From: Deltaproteobacteria bacterium
Lineage (GTDB): Bacteria; Desulfobacterota; Syntrophia; Syntrophales; JACQWR01
Assembly (NCBI GenBank): GCA_016209105.1
Contig: JACQWR010000011.1
Span: forward strand, 62,001 to 126,000
Length of the DNA stretch: 64,000 nucleotides
Reading direction: 5' to 3'
This document shows, piece by piece, positions 52,680 through 60,751 of this stretch (the first letter of the stretch is position 1; each line of letters starts with the position of its first letter). The translations under genes and the position numbers were made by a program. Under the pieces are notes generated by a model. The model did no database searches. It saw nothing but the letters and a program-made list of their open reading frames with translations, and was not told the origin of the DNA.

Positions 52680-53009
52680 CGCCCGACAAACGGCTCCGCG
52701 ATAGTACTGAACGGTTTTCTATGCATCGTCGGGACCGTCACCATGACCCACTTCGCCATCGCCCGCTGGTCCGCCCCGACATCGCCCCCGGATATCCTGT
52801 TGAAGAGCATGGTGATTGATATCCTCATCGTCTGGGGAAAGTTTTTCGTCGGAAAGGCCCTGTTCGAACTGGAGACCTTCGGCTATGACGCGGACCGGCC
52901 GAAAGCAGGCATGAGCTACCGGTATCCGCATCTGGGATGGTGGCTGATCCACCTGGCTGCCGTCAGTCTTGTCTATTCCCTTGGCAACCTTTTATGGAGC
53001 CAGCCATGA
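52674..53009 (+). CDS. 5'-truncated membrane protein frame fused to the broken tRNA-Glu
   Basis: The frame is open from the tRNA break without a start codon until an internal ATG at 52743. The text includes a hydrophobic segment before that ATG (IVLNGFLCIVGTVTM), which argues that the real gene began further upstream and lost its N-terminus. A second hydrophobic segment is WWLIHLAAVSLVYSLGNLLW. Between them lies a polar region with FELETFGYDADRPKAGMSY. I do not recognise the family. It overlaps the next small gene by four bases (ATGA). Confidence 0.6.
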   Translation, partial: KGRPTNGSAIVLNGFLCIVGTVTMTHFAIARWSAPTSPPDILLKSMVIDILIVWGKFFVGKALFELETFGYDADRPKAGMSYRYPHLGWWLIHLAAVSLVYSLGNLLWSQP

Positions 53010-53101
53010 ATCAATTCAAGTGGTTTACCCGAAACTGGTGGATACTGCACATTGTGGCCGTGATGTTTTTCTTCTGGCTCGGCCACGCGATACGCTTCTG
53101 A
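53006..53101 (+). CDS. Small membrane peptide (31 residues)
   Basis: The reading frame encodes MNQFKWFTRNWWILHIVAVM followed by FFFWLGHAIRF, a single transmembrane helix with aromatic and basic flanks. It overlaps the stop of the preceding membrane protein (ATGA) and is probably co-translated with it. Such a small subunit suggests a multi-protein membrane complex whose other genes have been lost at the tRNA junction. The His residues in the helix (H15, H27) could be structural or cofactor ligands, which is speculation. Confidence 0.55.
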   Translation: MNQFKWFTRNWWILHIVAVMFFFWLGHAIRF

Positions 53102-53384
53102 ACGCAGTTTTGTAGACGGAGTGACTCGTTACTGTCGCTCCGTCAGATTTGCCGTCCCCAGGCGCAGGGGGATCACCACCGCCAGGATGCAGAACAGAAC
53201 AGAAAAACCAGGGAAAAGGAACCGACGCCCCAGAGCCACTGGAAAAGGCTTATGGCCCTCCCCGTATGCCCCCGAAAAAAATGGCGGAACTCCAGATTAA
53301 CCTGTGATACAACTTCAGGGGAAGGTCGTTTGCATGGCGGGGCTTCCGCTGTGCGTTCCGGCCGGAACTGGAGAACTTCGGCTC
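53102..53384. other. Intergenic region before the ABC exporter
   Basis: A minus-strand frame without a start codon runs from about 53295 to 53138 and contains one hydrophobic stretch (FSVLFCILAVVIPL); it may be the end of a decayed membrane gene. Nothing else was recognised. The ribosome-binding site GGAG of the exporter gene is at about 53370. Confidence 0.4.
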
Positions 53385-55238
53385 ATGTCGCGACACACCC
53401 GCGATATCAATCGTCCCAAAGGCAGCTCGCTGGCGCCCCTGCGGGCGCTTGCCCCATTCATCCGGCCGTATCTCGGTACGCTGTTTTTGGCGCTGGGCGC
53501 ACTATTGATCGCCTCGGGCGCGTTTCTGGCGCTGCCGGTCGCGGTGCGCTATGTAATAGACTTCGGCTTTTCCGCCGCCGATGCCGCCACGATTGACCGG
53601 TATTTTATTTTCTTTCTCGGCATCGCCTTGCTGTTCGGGTTCTTCGGTGCGGCCCGCACCTATTTTATCAACCGGCTGGGCGAGCGGGTGGTGGCTGACC
53701 TGCGCAATGCGGTGTACCGGCACGTGATCCGCATGGACCTGACCTTTTTCGAGGTCACCAAGACGGGCGAGGTGCTCTCGCGGCTGACCACGGACACCAC
53801 CCTGATTCAAGCGATCTCCGGGGTCGGGCTGTCCATCATTCTGCGTTCCTCGATACAGTTCGGCGGCGCTCTGGTGCTGCTGGCCATTACCAATGTCCGG
53901 CTCATGGGTTACATCCTGGTGCTGCTGCCGGTAATGCTGGTGCCCATCCTTGCGGTCGGCCGCTGGGTGCGGCGCCTCTCCCGGGACTCCCAGGCCTGCA
54001 TTGCCGAAGCCAGCGGGCTGGCCGGCGAAACCCTGAATGCGGTTCAAACGGTGCAGGCGTTTACCGCCGAGGAGCTGGCAAGCCGGCGTTTTGGCGCGAT
54101 GGTCGCGGCGAGCTTCGAAACCGCCTTACGTCGCATCAAGGCCCGCGCCCTGTTCTCCATCGTGGCCACCTCCGGCCTGTTCGCCGTTCTGATCGTGGTG
54201 CTCTGGATCGGCGCCCGCGCGGTGCTCGGCGGCGAGATGACCGGAGGCGAACTGGGCCAGTTCGTGCTCTATGCCATGTTCGTTGCCATGTCGGCGGCAT
54301 CCTTAAGCGAGGTGTGGGGCGAACTGCAACAGGCGGCAGGCGCCATGGAGCGGTTGATGGAGCTGCTCCACGCGGAGCCCGCAATCAGGGCCCCCGAAAA
54401 ACCTGTTAAGCTGCCCGATACACGCGAGGGACGTATCCGCTTCGACCGGGTTTCCTTCCATTACCCGTCGCGCCCCGACACACCGGCGATGAAGGATTTT
54501 GACCTGGAGATTGCGCCCGGCGAGAAGGTGGCGTTCGTCGGTCCGTCCGGAGCCGGGAAGAGTACGGCCTTTCTGCTCATGATGCGGTTCTATGCCCCCG
54601 GGGCGGGAGGGATCATGATTGACGGCGTTGATATCGCGGGGGCGCGGCCGGAAGACGTGCGCGCCCGGATTGCCATCGTGCCCCAGGAAACGGTGATCTT
54701 CGGGGCAAGCGCCCGGGAGAATATTCGCTTCGGCCGGCCCGGAGCCACGGATGCCGAGATTGAAGCGGCGGCCCGCGCGGCGGGCGCGGATGAATTCATC
54801 CGGCAGTTGCCGGAGGGGTACGACTCGTTCCTGGGGGAACGGGGGACGCGGCTCTCCGGCGGGCAGAAACAGCGCATCGCCATTGCCCGTGCGATTCTCA
54901 AGGATCCGCCCATACTGCTGCTCGATGAGGCAACCAGCTCCCTGGACGCCCAAAGCGAGCGCCTGGTACAGGAGGCGCTGGAGCGTCTGGAAAAGGGCCG
55001 CACAACGGTCGTGATCGCCCACCGGTTGGCCACGGTGCTGAAATCAGACCGCATCGTTGTCATGGACAGGGGAAGCATCATCGCTGTTGGCCGCCACGAA
55101 GAATTGGTCAGACGCAACCCGCTGTATGCGCGATTCGCCGAGCTGCAGTTTGGGGAGGCGCGGGAGACGGACTCGCTGTGCCTTGAGACCGGCGGAACGA
55201 TGAAAACGGAAGGGAAAGTAAAGCGCTCCCCTGGGTAA
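53385..55238 (+). CDS. ABC transporter, fused membrane and ATPase domains (MsbA-like exporter)
   Basis: The 617-residue half-transporter has six membrane helices (about 25-300) and a nucleotide-binding domain (about 340-580) with Walker A GPSGAGKST, signature LSGGQKQR, Walker B ILLLDEATSSLD and switch VIAHRLATV. It would act as a homodimer exporting lipids, peptides or drugs. Codon use is richer in G and C than in its neighbours, which hints at transfer. The ATG at 53385 gives a normal start; the frame is open 27 codons further upstream. The C-terminus has a polar tail of about 25 residues. Confidence 0.92.
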   Translation: MSRHTRDINRPKGSSLAPLRALAPFIRPYLGTLFLALGALLIASGAFLALPVAVRYVIDFGFSAADAATIDRYFIFFLGIALLFGFFGAARTYFINRLGERVVADLRNAVYRHVIRMDLTFFEVTKTGEVLSRLTTDTTLIQAISGVGLSIILRSSIQFGGALVLLAITNVRLMGYILVLLPVMLVPILAVGRWVRRLSRDSQACIAEASGLAGETLNAVQTVQAFTAEELASRRFGAMVAASFETALRRIKARALFSIVATSGLFAVLIVVLWIGARAVLGGEMTGGELGQFVLYAMFVAMSAASLSEVWGELQQAAGAMERLMELLHAEPAIRAPEKPVKLPDTREGRIRFDRVSFHYPSRPDTPAMKDFDLEIAPGEKVAFVGPSGAGKSTAFLLMMRFYAPGAGGIMIDGVDIAGARPEDVRARIAIVPQETVIFGASARENIRFGRPGATDAEIEAAARAAGADEFIRQLPEGYDSFLGERGTRLSGGQKQRIAIARAILKDPPILLLDEATSSLDAQSERLVQEALERLEKGRTTVVIAHRLATVLKSDRIVVMDRGSIIAVGRHEELVRRNPLYARFAELQFGEARETDSLCLETGGTMKTEGKVKRSPG

Positions 55239-55294
55239 ACAGCAGAGAGCTCCGATCCTTAAGGAATAGCGCCGCGTAAGAGCATCCGGGCGCC

Positions 55295-55429
55295 CTATGA
55301 TAATCGGCATGAGATGAGGGCAGGTCGGTGTTGCATGATCGCCCCTCCCCCCGGTTTCGTGGCCACGATATAGGTGACCTTCTTCCCCTTGTAAAAGTCA
55401 ATATCCGGCGCCGCGACAAATCCGGGCAT
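55295..55429 (-). pseudogene. Remnant of a TctC-like solute-binding protein gene
   Basis: The frame encodes MPGFVAAPDIDFYKGKKVTY followed by IVATKPGGG, which matches the start of the mature part of tripartite tricarboxylate transporter binding proteins (FYKGKTVTYIVATKPGGGYD). After GGG it diverges and stops 15 residues later. Both the signal sequence and more than 250 residues of the normal protein are missing. The assignment rests on this short stretch only. Confidence 0.45.
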
Positions 55430-55459
55430 TCTCTTATATCAACAGGACCGTGGATCTTA

Positions 55460-55489
55460 TTGACAGGAAGCGCCCCGTTACTCTATAAT
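55460..55489 (+). promoter_or_regulatory. Consensus sigma-70 promoter for the zinc-ribbon gene
   Basis: TTGACA (55460-55465) and TATAAT (55484-55489) are both perfect, with an 18-base spacer. Transcription should begin near 55496. Confidence 0.85.
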
Positions 55490-55500
55490 CCTCCTGTAAA

Positions 55501-55522
55501 AACAAATCGTTAACGATTCGTT
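55501..55522. promoter_or_regulatory. Palindromic operator downstream of the promoter
   Basis: AATCGTTAACGATT (55505-55518) is a perfect palindrome, extended by AAC and GTT on the outside with one mismatched pair, giving 22 bases. It begins about five bases after the predicted transcription start, a position where a bound repressor would block RNA polymerase. Confidence 0.65.
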
Positions 55523-55554
55523 ACCTGCACCATAAGGATAAAAGGAGGGAGACC

Positions 55555-55719
55555 ATGCCGACGTATGAATTTCTCTGCAAGAAATGCGGAAAGCATTTTG
55601 CCCTGAGCCTGTCTCTTGCCGAACATGAGAAGGGAAAATATCATTGCCCGAAATGCAAAAGCAGCAGCGTCGAGCAGCAGATAAGCACCTTCCAGACGAA
55701 AACATCAAGAAAGAGTTAG
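55555..55719 (+). CDS. Small zinc-ribbon protein (FmdB-like)
   Basis: The 54-residue protein starts MPTYEFLCKKCGKHFALSL and has a second pair in YHCPKCKSSSVEQQ, forming a four-Cys zinc ribbon of the FmdB/CxxC_CxxC_SSSS type. The function of this family is unclear; regulatory roles have been proposed. A very strong AAAGGAGGGAG ribosome-binding site lies upstream, together with a consensus promoter and a palindromic operator. It is a single-gene unit. Confidence 0.85.
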   Translation: MPTYEFLCKKCGKHFALSLSLAEHEKGKYHCPKCKSSSVEQQISTFQTKTSRKS

Positions 55720-55725
55720 ACGGGC

Positions 55726-55756
55726 GAAACGCCCCGCCGGCAGGACGGGGTTCCCC
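55726..55756 (+). repeat. GC-rich hairpin after the zinc-ribbon gene
   Basis: GAAACGCCCCGCC and GGACGGGGTTCCC pair imperfectly around GGCA. It resembles the hairpins at 11005 and 15938 but lacks their GGCGCCCC tail. It may act as a terminator although no T-run follows. Confidence 0.45.
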
Positions 55757-55927
55757 GGCAAGAAAATAGTGATGTGCCGTGCGACCTCTTAACCACGTCT
55801 ACACGGAAGACGTGCGGGACGCGCCCCCGGAGCGTTCCCGGTTCTCCATGCGCTTGCGCGGGCAGAGCGGGTTCCCTGTTTGCGGAAAGCGCAGTGAACA
55901 TCCCCCGGAAGGCGAAAAAAATCCACT

Positions 55928-56908
55928 ATGAGAAAGACCATGCGCATTTTTTTACTGCTGGCATTGCTTGCCGCTGCATTTCTCCTCTATTCCCTGATGA
56001 AGATCAAAAACGCGCCCTCCGTCGTTCCGCCCAGGACACCCGGGATCAAGGACACGCTTCTCTACCGGCATGTTGAACATCTGACGGCAACAATCGGCTC
56101 CCGCAGCGTCTTTGAATATGACCGCATAATCGCCGCCCGGGACTACATCCTTTCCTGCCTGAACGGCATGGGATATTCCCCGGCGCGCCAGGATTTTTCC
56201 TATCAGGGGCGGACCTTCAGCAACATTGTCGTTTCCCTCCGGGGGGCAGCCCGCCCCGGTGACGTCGTCCTGATCGGGGCCCATTACGATACCATGGTCG
56301 GCACGCCGGGGGCGGACGACAATGCCAGCGCCGTTGCCATGCTCCTGGAAATGTGCCGCCTTTTGAAGAATTATGCGCCGGGAATGACGTTAAAATTGGT
56401 GTTTTTTGCCCTGGAGGAACCGCCGCTCTTCCGCACGGAATTCATGGGAAGCGCCATATATGCGCGGGAGGCAAAGAAACAGGGTGAGAACATCAGGGGC
56501 ATGATCTCCCTGGAAATGCTGGGCTACTACAGCGATCAAAAGGGCGGGCAGAGCTATCCGTTTCCGCTCATGCACCTTATGTATCCGTCCACTCCCAATT
56601 TCATCGCCGTCGTTGGGAACCTATCCTCCCGCCGCCTGGTCCATCGGATAGCGGATTCACTCAGGGAAAAAGCGGGTATCCCCGTCGAGACTCTGGCCAC
56701 GGTCAGTTTTTTGCCCGGCGTGGATTTCTCGGATCACCGCTCCTTCTGGGAAGTGGGGTACCCCGCCGTTATGATCACCGACACGGCCTTTTATCGCAAC
56801 CCCAACTATCATAGGGAGACGGATCGGATTGACACCCTGGATTTTCTGCGCATGTCCGCCCTGTTGCAAGGGCTTGTGCAAACGGCAAAAGACCTGACGG
56901 CTCCGTAA
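55928..56908 (+). CDS. M28 family metallopeptidase, membrane-anchored
   Basis: The 326-residue protein has an N-terminal signal anchor (IFLLLALLAAAFLLYSL) and an M28 zinc peptidase domain. Metal ligands are His in GAHYDT, Asp in GADDNAS, the catalytic Glu pair in FALEEPP, a Glu in SLEMLGYY and the last His in NYHRETD. It should cleave N-terminal residues from peptides in the periplasm. It has no obvious operon partner; the diguanylate cyclase gene converges on it. Confidence 0.9.
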   Translation: MRKTMRIFLLLALLAAAFLLYSLMKIKNAPSVVPPRTPGIKDTLLYRHVEHLTATIGSRSVFEYDRIIAARDYILSCLNGMGYSPARQDFSYQGRTFSNIVVSLRGAARPGDVVLIGAHYDTMVGTPGADDNASAVAMLLEMCRLLKNYAPGMTLKLVFFALEEPPLFRTEFMGSAIYAREAKKQGENIRGMISLEMLGYYSDQKGGQSYPFPLMHLMYPSTPNFIAVVGNLSSRRLVHRIADSLREKAGIPVETLATVSFLPGVDFSDHRSFWEVGYPAVMITDTAFYRNPNYHRETDRIDTLDFLRMSALLQGLVQTAKDLTAP

Positions 56909-56942
56909 CCCCGCTAAACGGGATACATGCGTTTACGATACG

Positions 56943-58826
56943 TTATGTCTCGACACCCACGGAGTTGGGCGCTCCGCGCATGCCCTTCTTCTGCTCATAC
57001 ATCAGTGAATCGGCGTGGGACATCAGTTCGTCGAGAGAGGTGGGGTTTAGGGGATCATAATAAGCCATGCCGGTACTTATGGAAAGCCTATACGCCCGAC
57101 CACTGCGGGAATTGTAATTATCTATTTGATCCTGTAATCGTTTTTTTATGATATCGGAATCCTCAGGAGAACCCTCTATCGCCAGGACGGCAAATTCATC
57201 GCCTCCGATGCGGCCGATGATATCCATTTTCCGAAACACCTTTTTTAAAACATCGGCAGTCTCAACCAAGACGTCATCGCCCTTCTTATGACCCAAATTG
57301 TCGTTGATCTCCTTCATATTATCCAGATCGGCAAACAGAAGCAAAATTCTCTCCTTTTTCCTTTGGGATTGTTTCAACTGTTGTTCCGCCAGGGTTATAA
57401 AGCCCCTGCGGTTGTATAACCCGGTCAGTTGATCCGTGATCGCCAAGGAATTGATCATTTGCTCATACTGTTTGCGCTCGGTGATGTCCCGCCAGATAGA
57501 TCGGCTATAGAGAATAGCGCCGTCCATATCCCTGACTGCTGAAGAATTCAAACTGACGAAGAGAGCGCTGCCGTCCTTGCGCTTAATTTGCCGTTCCGCA
57601 TTACGCACTTCCCCGGTTACGGTAAAGTGTTGGAACGCTATTTTTGCTTCCTCTACACAGTCCGGCTGGAACATATCGAATACCGAGCGTCCGATTATTT
57701 CTTCTTTGGCGTACCCGGTAACAAGAACGAGTGTGTTGTTGCATCCCAGAATTACCGTAGTTTTTGCATCAACCGATAGATACATATCCGGCGCATTCTC
57801 ATAAAGGTCGTAATATTTTGCCTCAGATTCCTGAAGGGTTTTCTGCGCCCGCTTGCGTTCCATCGCCCTGAAAGTCATATAACTAATTACGGTAAGGATA
57901 AGCACCAGGGCGCATAACAGTACAATCGTAATCAGACCGATCAATTTATACAAAAAAATCTTGTCCGTCGGCGCCATGAGGACCAGTGACCATCCTTCAG
58001 CATTCAGTGCGGCCCGTGAAACATAATAATCGGTTCCATCCAGTTCAACCGTCATCCCGTCTTTGACTTCCCGGGGCAGCAACGCGTGGAACGGTTTATC
58101 ACCGAACTGCCGGGAAACAATTAATGCCTTCTCTATTTCCCTGTTCACGGGCCAGAGACTCTTAAAGAGCATTTCCTTTTTAGAAGATAAGAAAATGATG
58201 CCGTGTTGATCCACAATTGAGCCGAAGGGGTAATTGCGGAGATAGGTTTCTATCTCATCAAGGTCTTTTTTAATTACGGCCACGCCAATGATTTTCCCGT
58301 TCTCATCCCGGACGGGATTGCTGGCATAGGCGCCCCTCTTCCCGGAAGTCACGCCGAGGGCAAAGTATTGGCCTCGTTTGCCTTCCATTGCCTCCATAAA
58401 ATAGGGTCGGAACCGATACGATTGGCCCACAAAGCTGTCCGGGGCTTTACGGTTGGAAGAGGCGATCGTCAGCCCTTTTCTGTCAATAAGATAACTGACT
58501 GAGACCCCGAGCGACGAGTTGTATCGGTCTAAGACGGAGTTTGCCTTTGCAATGTCGCGATCCCGTCGGGAAATAAGCGCCGGCGCAATCCAGGGAGAAC
58601 CGGACAGGGCCTCCACGGCCCCTGCAATTTCTTTCATCGTATAGGTAAAAGAGATTGACAGGATTGATACCGCATTTTCGTTGCCCATGATTATTTCGCG
58701 CCTGGCCCTATATTCTAAATAGTCTACGACCGACCACCCGGCGCCGACAATAATGGTCAAGAAAATGAGTAAAAATATTAGATGCTGGTAAATGGGAGTG
58801 TTGCGTTTTTTAATGGCAGGATCCAT
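56943..58826 (-). CDS. Membrane diguanylate cyclase (Cache-PAS-GGDEF)
   Basis: The 627-residue protein has two membrane helices (about 12-34 and 293-316) flanking a periplasmic Cache sensor domain (SYRFRPYFMEAMEGKRGQYF, GVAVIKKDLDEIE). A PAS domain (about 335-455) and a GGDEF domain (about 465-625) follow. The catalytic motif GGDEF near 540 is intact, and RKMD five residues upstream forms the inhibitory I-site. It should make c-di-GMP in response to a small ligand. The ATG at 58826 starts right at the first helix; the open frame upstream to 59042 runs through a repeat and is not used. Confidence 0.92.
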   Translation of the reverse strand: MDPAIKKRNTPIYQHLIFLLIFLTIIVGAGWSVVDYLEYRARREIIMGNENAVSILSISFTYTMKEIAGAVEALSGSPWIAPALISRRDRDIAKANSVLDRYNSSLGVSVSYLIDRKGLTIASSNRKAPDSFVGQSYRFRPYFMEAMEGKRGQYFALGVTSGKRGAYASNPVRDENGKIIGVAVIKKDLDEIETYLRNYPFGSIVDQHGIIFLSSKKEMLFKSLWPVNREIEKALIVSRQFGDKPFHALLPREVKDGMTVELDGTDYYVSRAALNAEGWSLVLMAPTDKIFLYKLIGLITIVLLCALVLILTVISYMTFRAMERKRAQKTLQESEAKYYDLYENAPDMYLSVDAKTTVILGCNNTLVLVTGYAKEEIIGRSVFDMFQPDCVEEAKIAFQHFTVTGEVRNAERQIKRKDGSALFVSLNSSAVRDMDGAILYSRSIWRDITERKQYEQMINSLAITDQLTGLYNRRGFITLAEQQLKQSQRKKERILLLFADLDNMKEINDNLGHKKGDDVLVETADVLKKVFRKMDIIGRIGGDEFAVLAIEGSPEDSDIIKKRLQDQIDNYNSRSGRAYRLSISTGMAYYDPLNPTSLDELMSHADSLMYEQKKGMRGAPNSVGVET

Positions 58827-58854
58827 AATTTTAAGAAAGCAACTTAACGGTTGA

Positions 58855-58903
58855 TTCAGCAGCGAGCGCATTCGCCGCGACTTGCTCAAGGAGAACTTCA
58901 ACG
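58855..58903 (+). repeat. Dispersed repeat, family 2, shortened copy C
   Basis: CAGCAGCGAGCGCATTCGCC and GGAGAACTTCAACG match the outer parts of the repeat at 6085-6205 with the middle missing. A further partial match (CGGCAGCGAACGCACTCCC, minus strand) is at about 28660-28680 downstream of hicA. It lies upstream of the diguanylate cyclase gene. Confidence 0.5.
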
Positions 58904-59080
58904 GATTTCTAACGTATATTTTATGGAGGGGGAACGGACTTTTCTCCGCACGACATACCCCCATTATTTTTGCTACACTACTACAGTATCGGTTGGAATT
59001 CCAATTATTTGTCATTACATCCGGTAGCCAAACTTCCGGCACGAAGATGACGATTTATAACGCACCCGCCAAGGGACTGG

Positions 59081-60751
59081 TCACACCCGGAACAGCTGGC
59101 CCATTTTACGGCCGAGGAGGACTCCCGCTATAAGCAGGGAAACCGCCAGGAACGCCATACTCCAAACACCGAGGGCACTCGCCATGAAAGGACCGTCTTC
59201 GATGCGCGCCATCAGCTGGTAAATCGCCTTGGTGATGGGGAAGTACTGCTCTTTCACGGCAAGGACCAGGCTCTCACTGACCTCCAGCATGGCAAAGGAA
59301 AACGCCAGGATAGCGCCGGCGATAATGTTGGCGCTGATGAGCGGCAGGGTGACTTTCCGCATCGTGCGGAAGGCGCTGGAACCGAGATTGATCGCCGCTT
59401 CTTCGAGCGACTGGCTGATCTGGAGAAAGCCGCCGTAGGCTGTCCGGACCGTATAGGGCAGGCGCCGGACGGAATAGGCGATCACCAGAAGCGGCATGGG
59501 ATTGATCCGGGGATCGAGGACAGTCCCGGCAAAGCAGGCCAGGTAGCCGAATGCCAGCACCAGTCCCGGAATGGCGAGCGGCAGCATGACGGCGGCATCG
59601 AGCAGATCTATGCCCCTGAATCTGCGGCGGGCGAGGAGATAGGCAACCGCGACGCCGAGGACGATATCCACCCCCATGCTCATGGCGGAAAGCAGGATGC
59701 TGTTTTTGATGCTGGGCAGCGTCAGGTCATGTCCCAGCGCCTTCACATAGTACAGAGCCGTGTAACTCTCCGGCAGGACCGTCATGAACCATTTCTCGCG
59801 AATCGAAGTGAGAACGACGGCCAGATGGGGAAGACAGGCAATCAGCACGACGCCTCCCACCGCAGCCATGGCTGCAAATCCCCCGAGGGGACCGAGCGTC
59901 TTCTCTGACGCCCCGGTGCCGCCCTTGCCGATCGTTTCATAGCCTTTAGTCCCGAAGAATTTCTTGCTGGTCAAAAAAATCGCCGTGGTGATGATGAGCA
60001 TCAGCACGACCAGGGCGTGACCTTCCGGATTGTCGGAAAGATCGGTGGTGCGGTCGAAAATCTGTACGGCCATGACATTTCGATACTCAAAGATCAAGGG
60101 CGTTCCCAGGTCGGTGAAGGACCACAGTGCGACCAAAATGGCGCCGGCAAAGAGACCGGGCATCATCAGCGGCAGGGTAACGCGCCGGAAGGCGCTCATG
60201 CGGCCCGACCCCAGATTCAGGGCGGCTTCTTCCAGCGCCGGCTCCACGTTCGCCAACGCGGCCGAGGCGTTCAGATAGAAGATCGGATACAGGTGGAGCG
60301 CCTCCACGATAACCACGCCCCAGAAGCGGGCGGATCCGAGCCAGTCAATCGGCGTCGCAACCAGGCCGCCCTCAAGCAGCAGCAGGTTGATCGAGCCGAA
60401 ACGGGCCAGCAACTGCCGCATGCCGATGGCGCCGACAAACGGCGGCATAATCATCGGCACCATCAGGAGGCCGCCCAAGAGCGTCTTGCCGGGGAAGCGG
60501 AAACGCGTCATCAGGAGCGCCAGGGGAATGGCCAACAGGGCGGTGACCAGAGTGGTTGCGACCGAGAGCCAGAAGCTGTTCGCCATGGCGGTGCGGGTTG
60601 CCGGATTGGAGAGGATGTTGCGGAAATAGGCCAGTGAGAAATTGCCCTGCGGGAGGAATGATTCCCGGAGAATATACAGGATCGGATAAAAAAGGAATAT
60701 GCCCAGGAAGCACGCGATCACCACGAGAAAGAGAATCGTGTTTTTTTTCAT
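59081..60751 (-). CDS. Iron(III)-type ABC transporter permease, fused double domain (FbpB-like)
   Basis: The 556-residue protein has two BPD_transp_1 domains in one chain with about twelve membrane helices, the layout of FbpB/SfuB permeases. The two ATPase-contact loops are seen as EEAALNLGSGRMSAFRRVTLP (about residue 175) and EEAAINLGSSAFRTMRKVTLP (about 450). It overlaps the ATPase gene by four bases (ATGA). Confidence 0.93.
   Translation of the reverse strand: MKKNTILFLVVIACFLGIFLFYPILYILRESFLPQGNFSLAYFRNILSNPATRTAMANSFWLSVATTLVTALLAIPLALLMTRFRFPGKTLLGGLLMVPMIMPPFVGAIGMRQLLARFGSINLLLLEGGLVATPIDWLGSARFWGVVIVEALHLYPIFYLNASAALANVEPALEEAALNLGSGRMSAFRRVTLPLMMPGLFAGAILVALWSFTDLGTPLIFEYRNVMAVQIFDRTTDLSDNPEGHALVVLMLIITTAIFLTSKKFFGTKGYETIGKGGTGASEKTLGPLGGFAAMAAVGGVVLIACLPHLAVVLTSIREKWFMTVLPESYTALYYVKALGHDLTLPSIKNSILLSAMSMGVDIVLGVAVAYLLARRRFRGIDLLDAAVMLPLAIPGLVLAFGYLACFAGTVLDPRINPMPLLVIAYSVRRLPYTVRTAYGGFLQISQSLEEAAINLGSSAFRTMRKVTLPLISANIIAGAILAFSFAMLEVSESLVLAVKEQYFPITKAIYQLMARIEDGPFMASALGVWSMAFLAVSLLIAGVLLGRKMGQLFRV

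Larger units (their letters stand above)
55239..55554. other. Intergenic region with repeat module, gene remnant, promoter and operator
   Basis: Positions 55251-55269 carry the module CTCCGATCCTTAAGGAATA shared with 49690-49810. A remnant of a TctC-like gene is at 55295-55429 on the minus strand. A consensus promoter and a palindrome for the zinc-ribbon gene are at 55460-55522. Confidence 0.6.
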
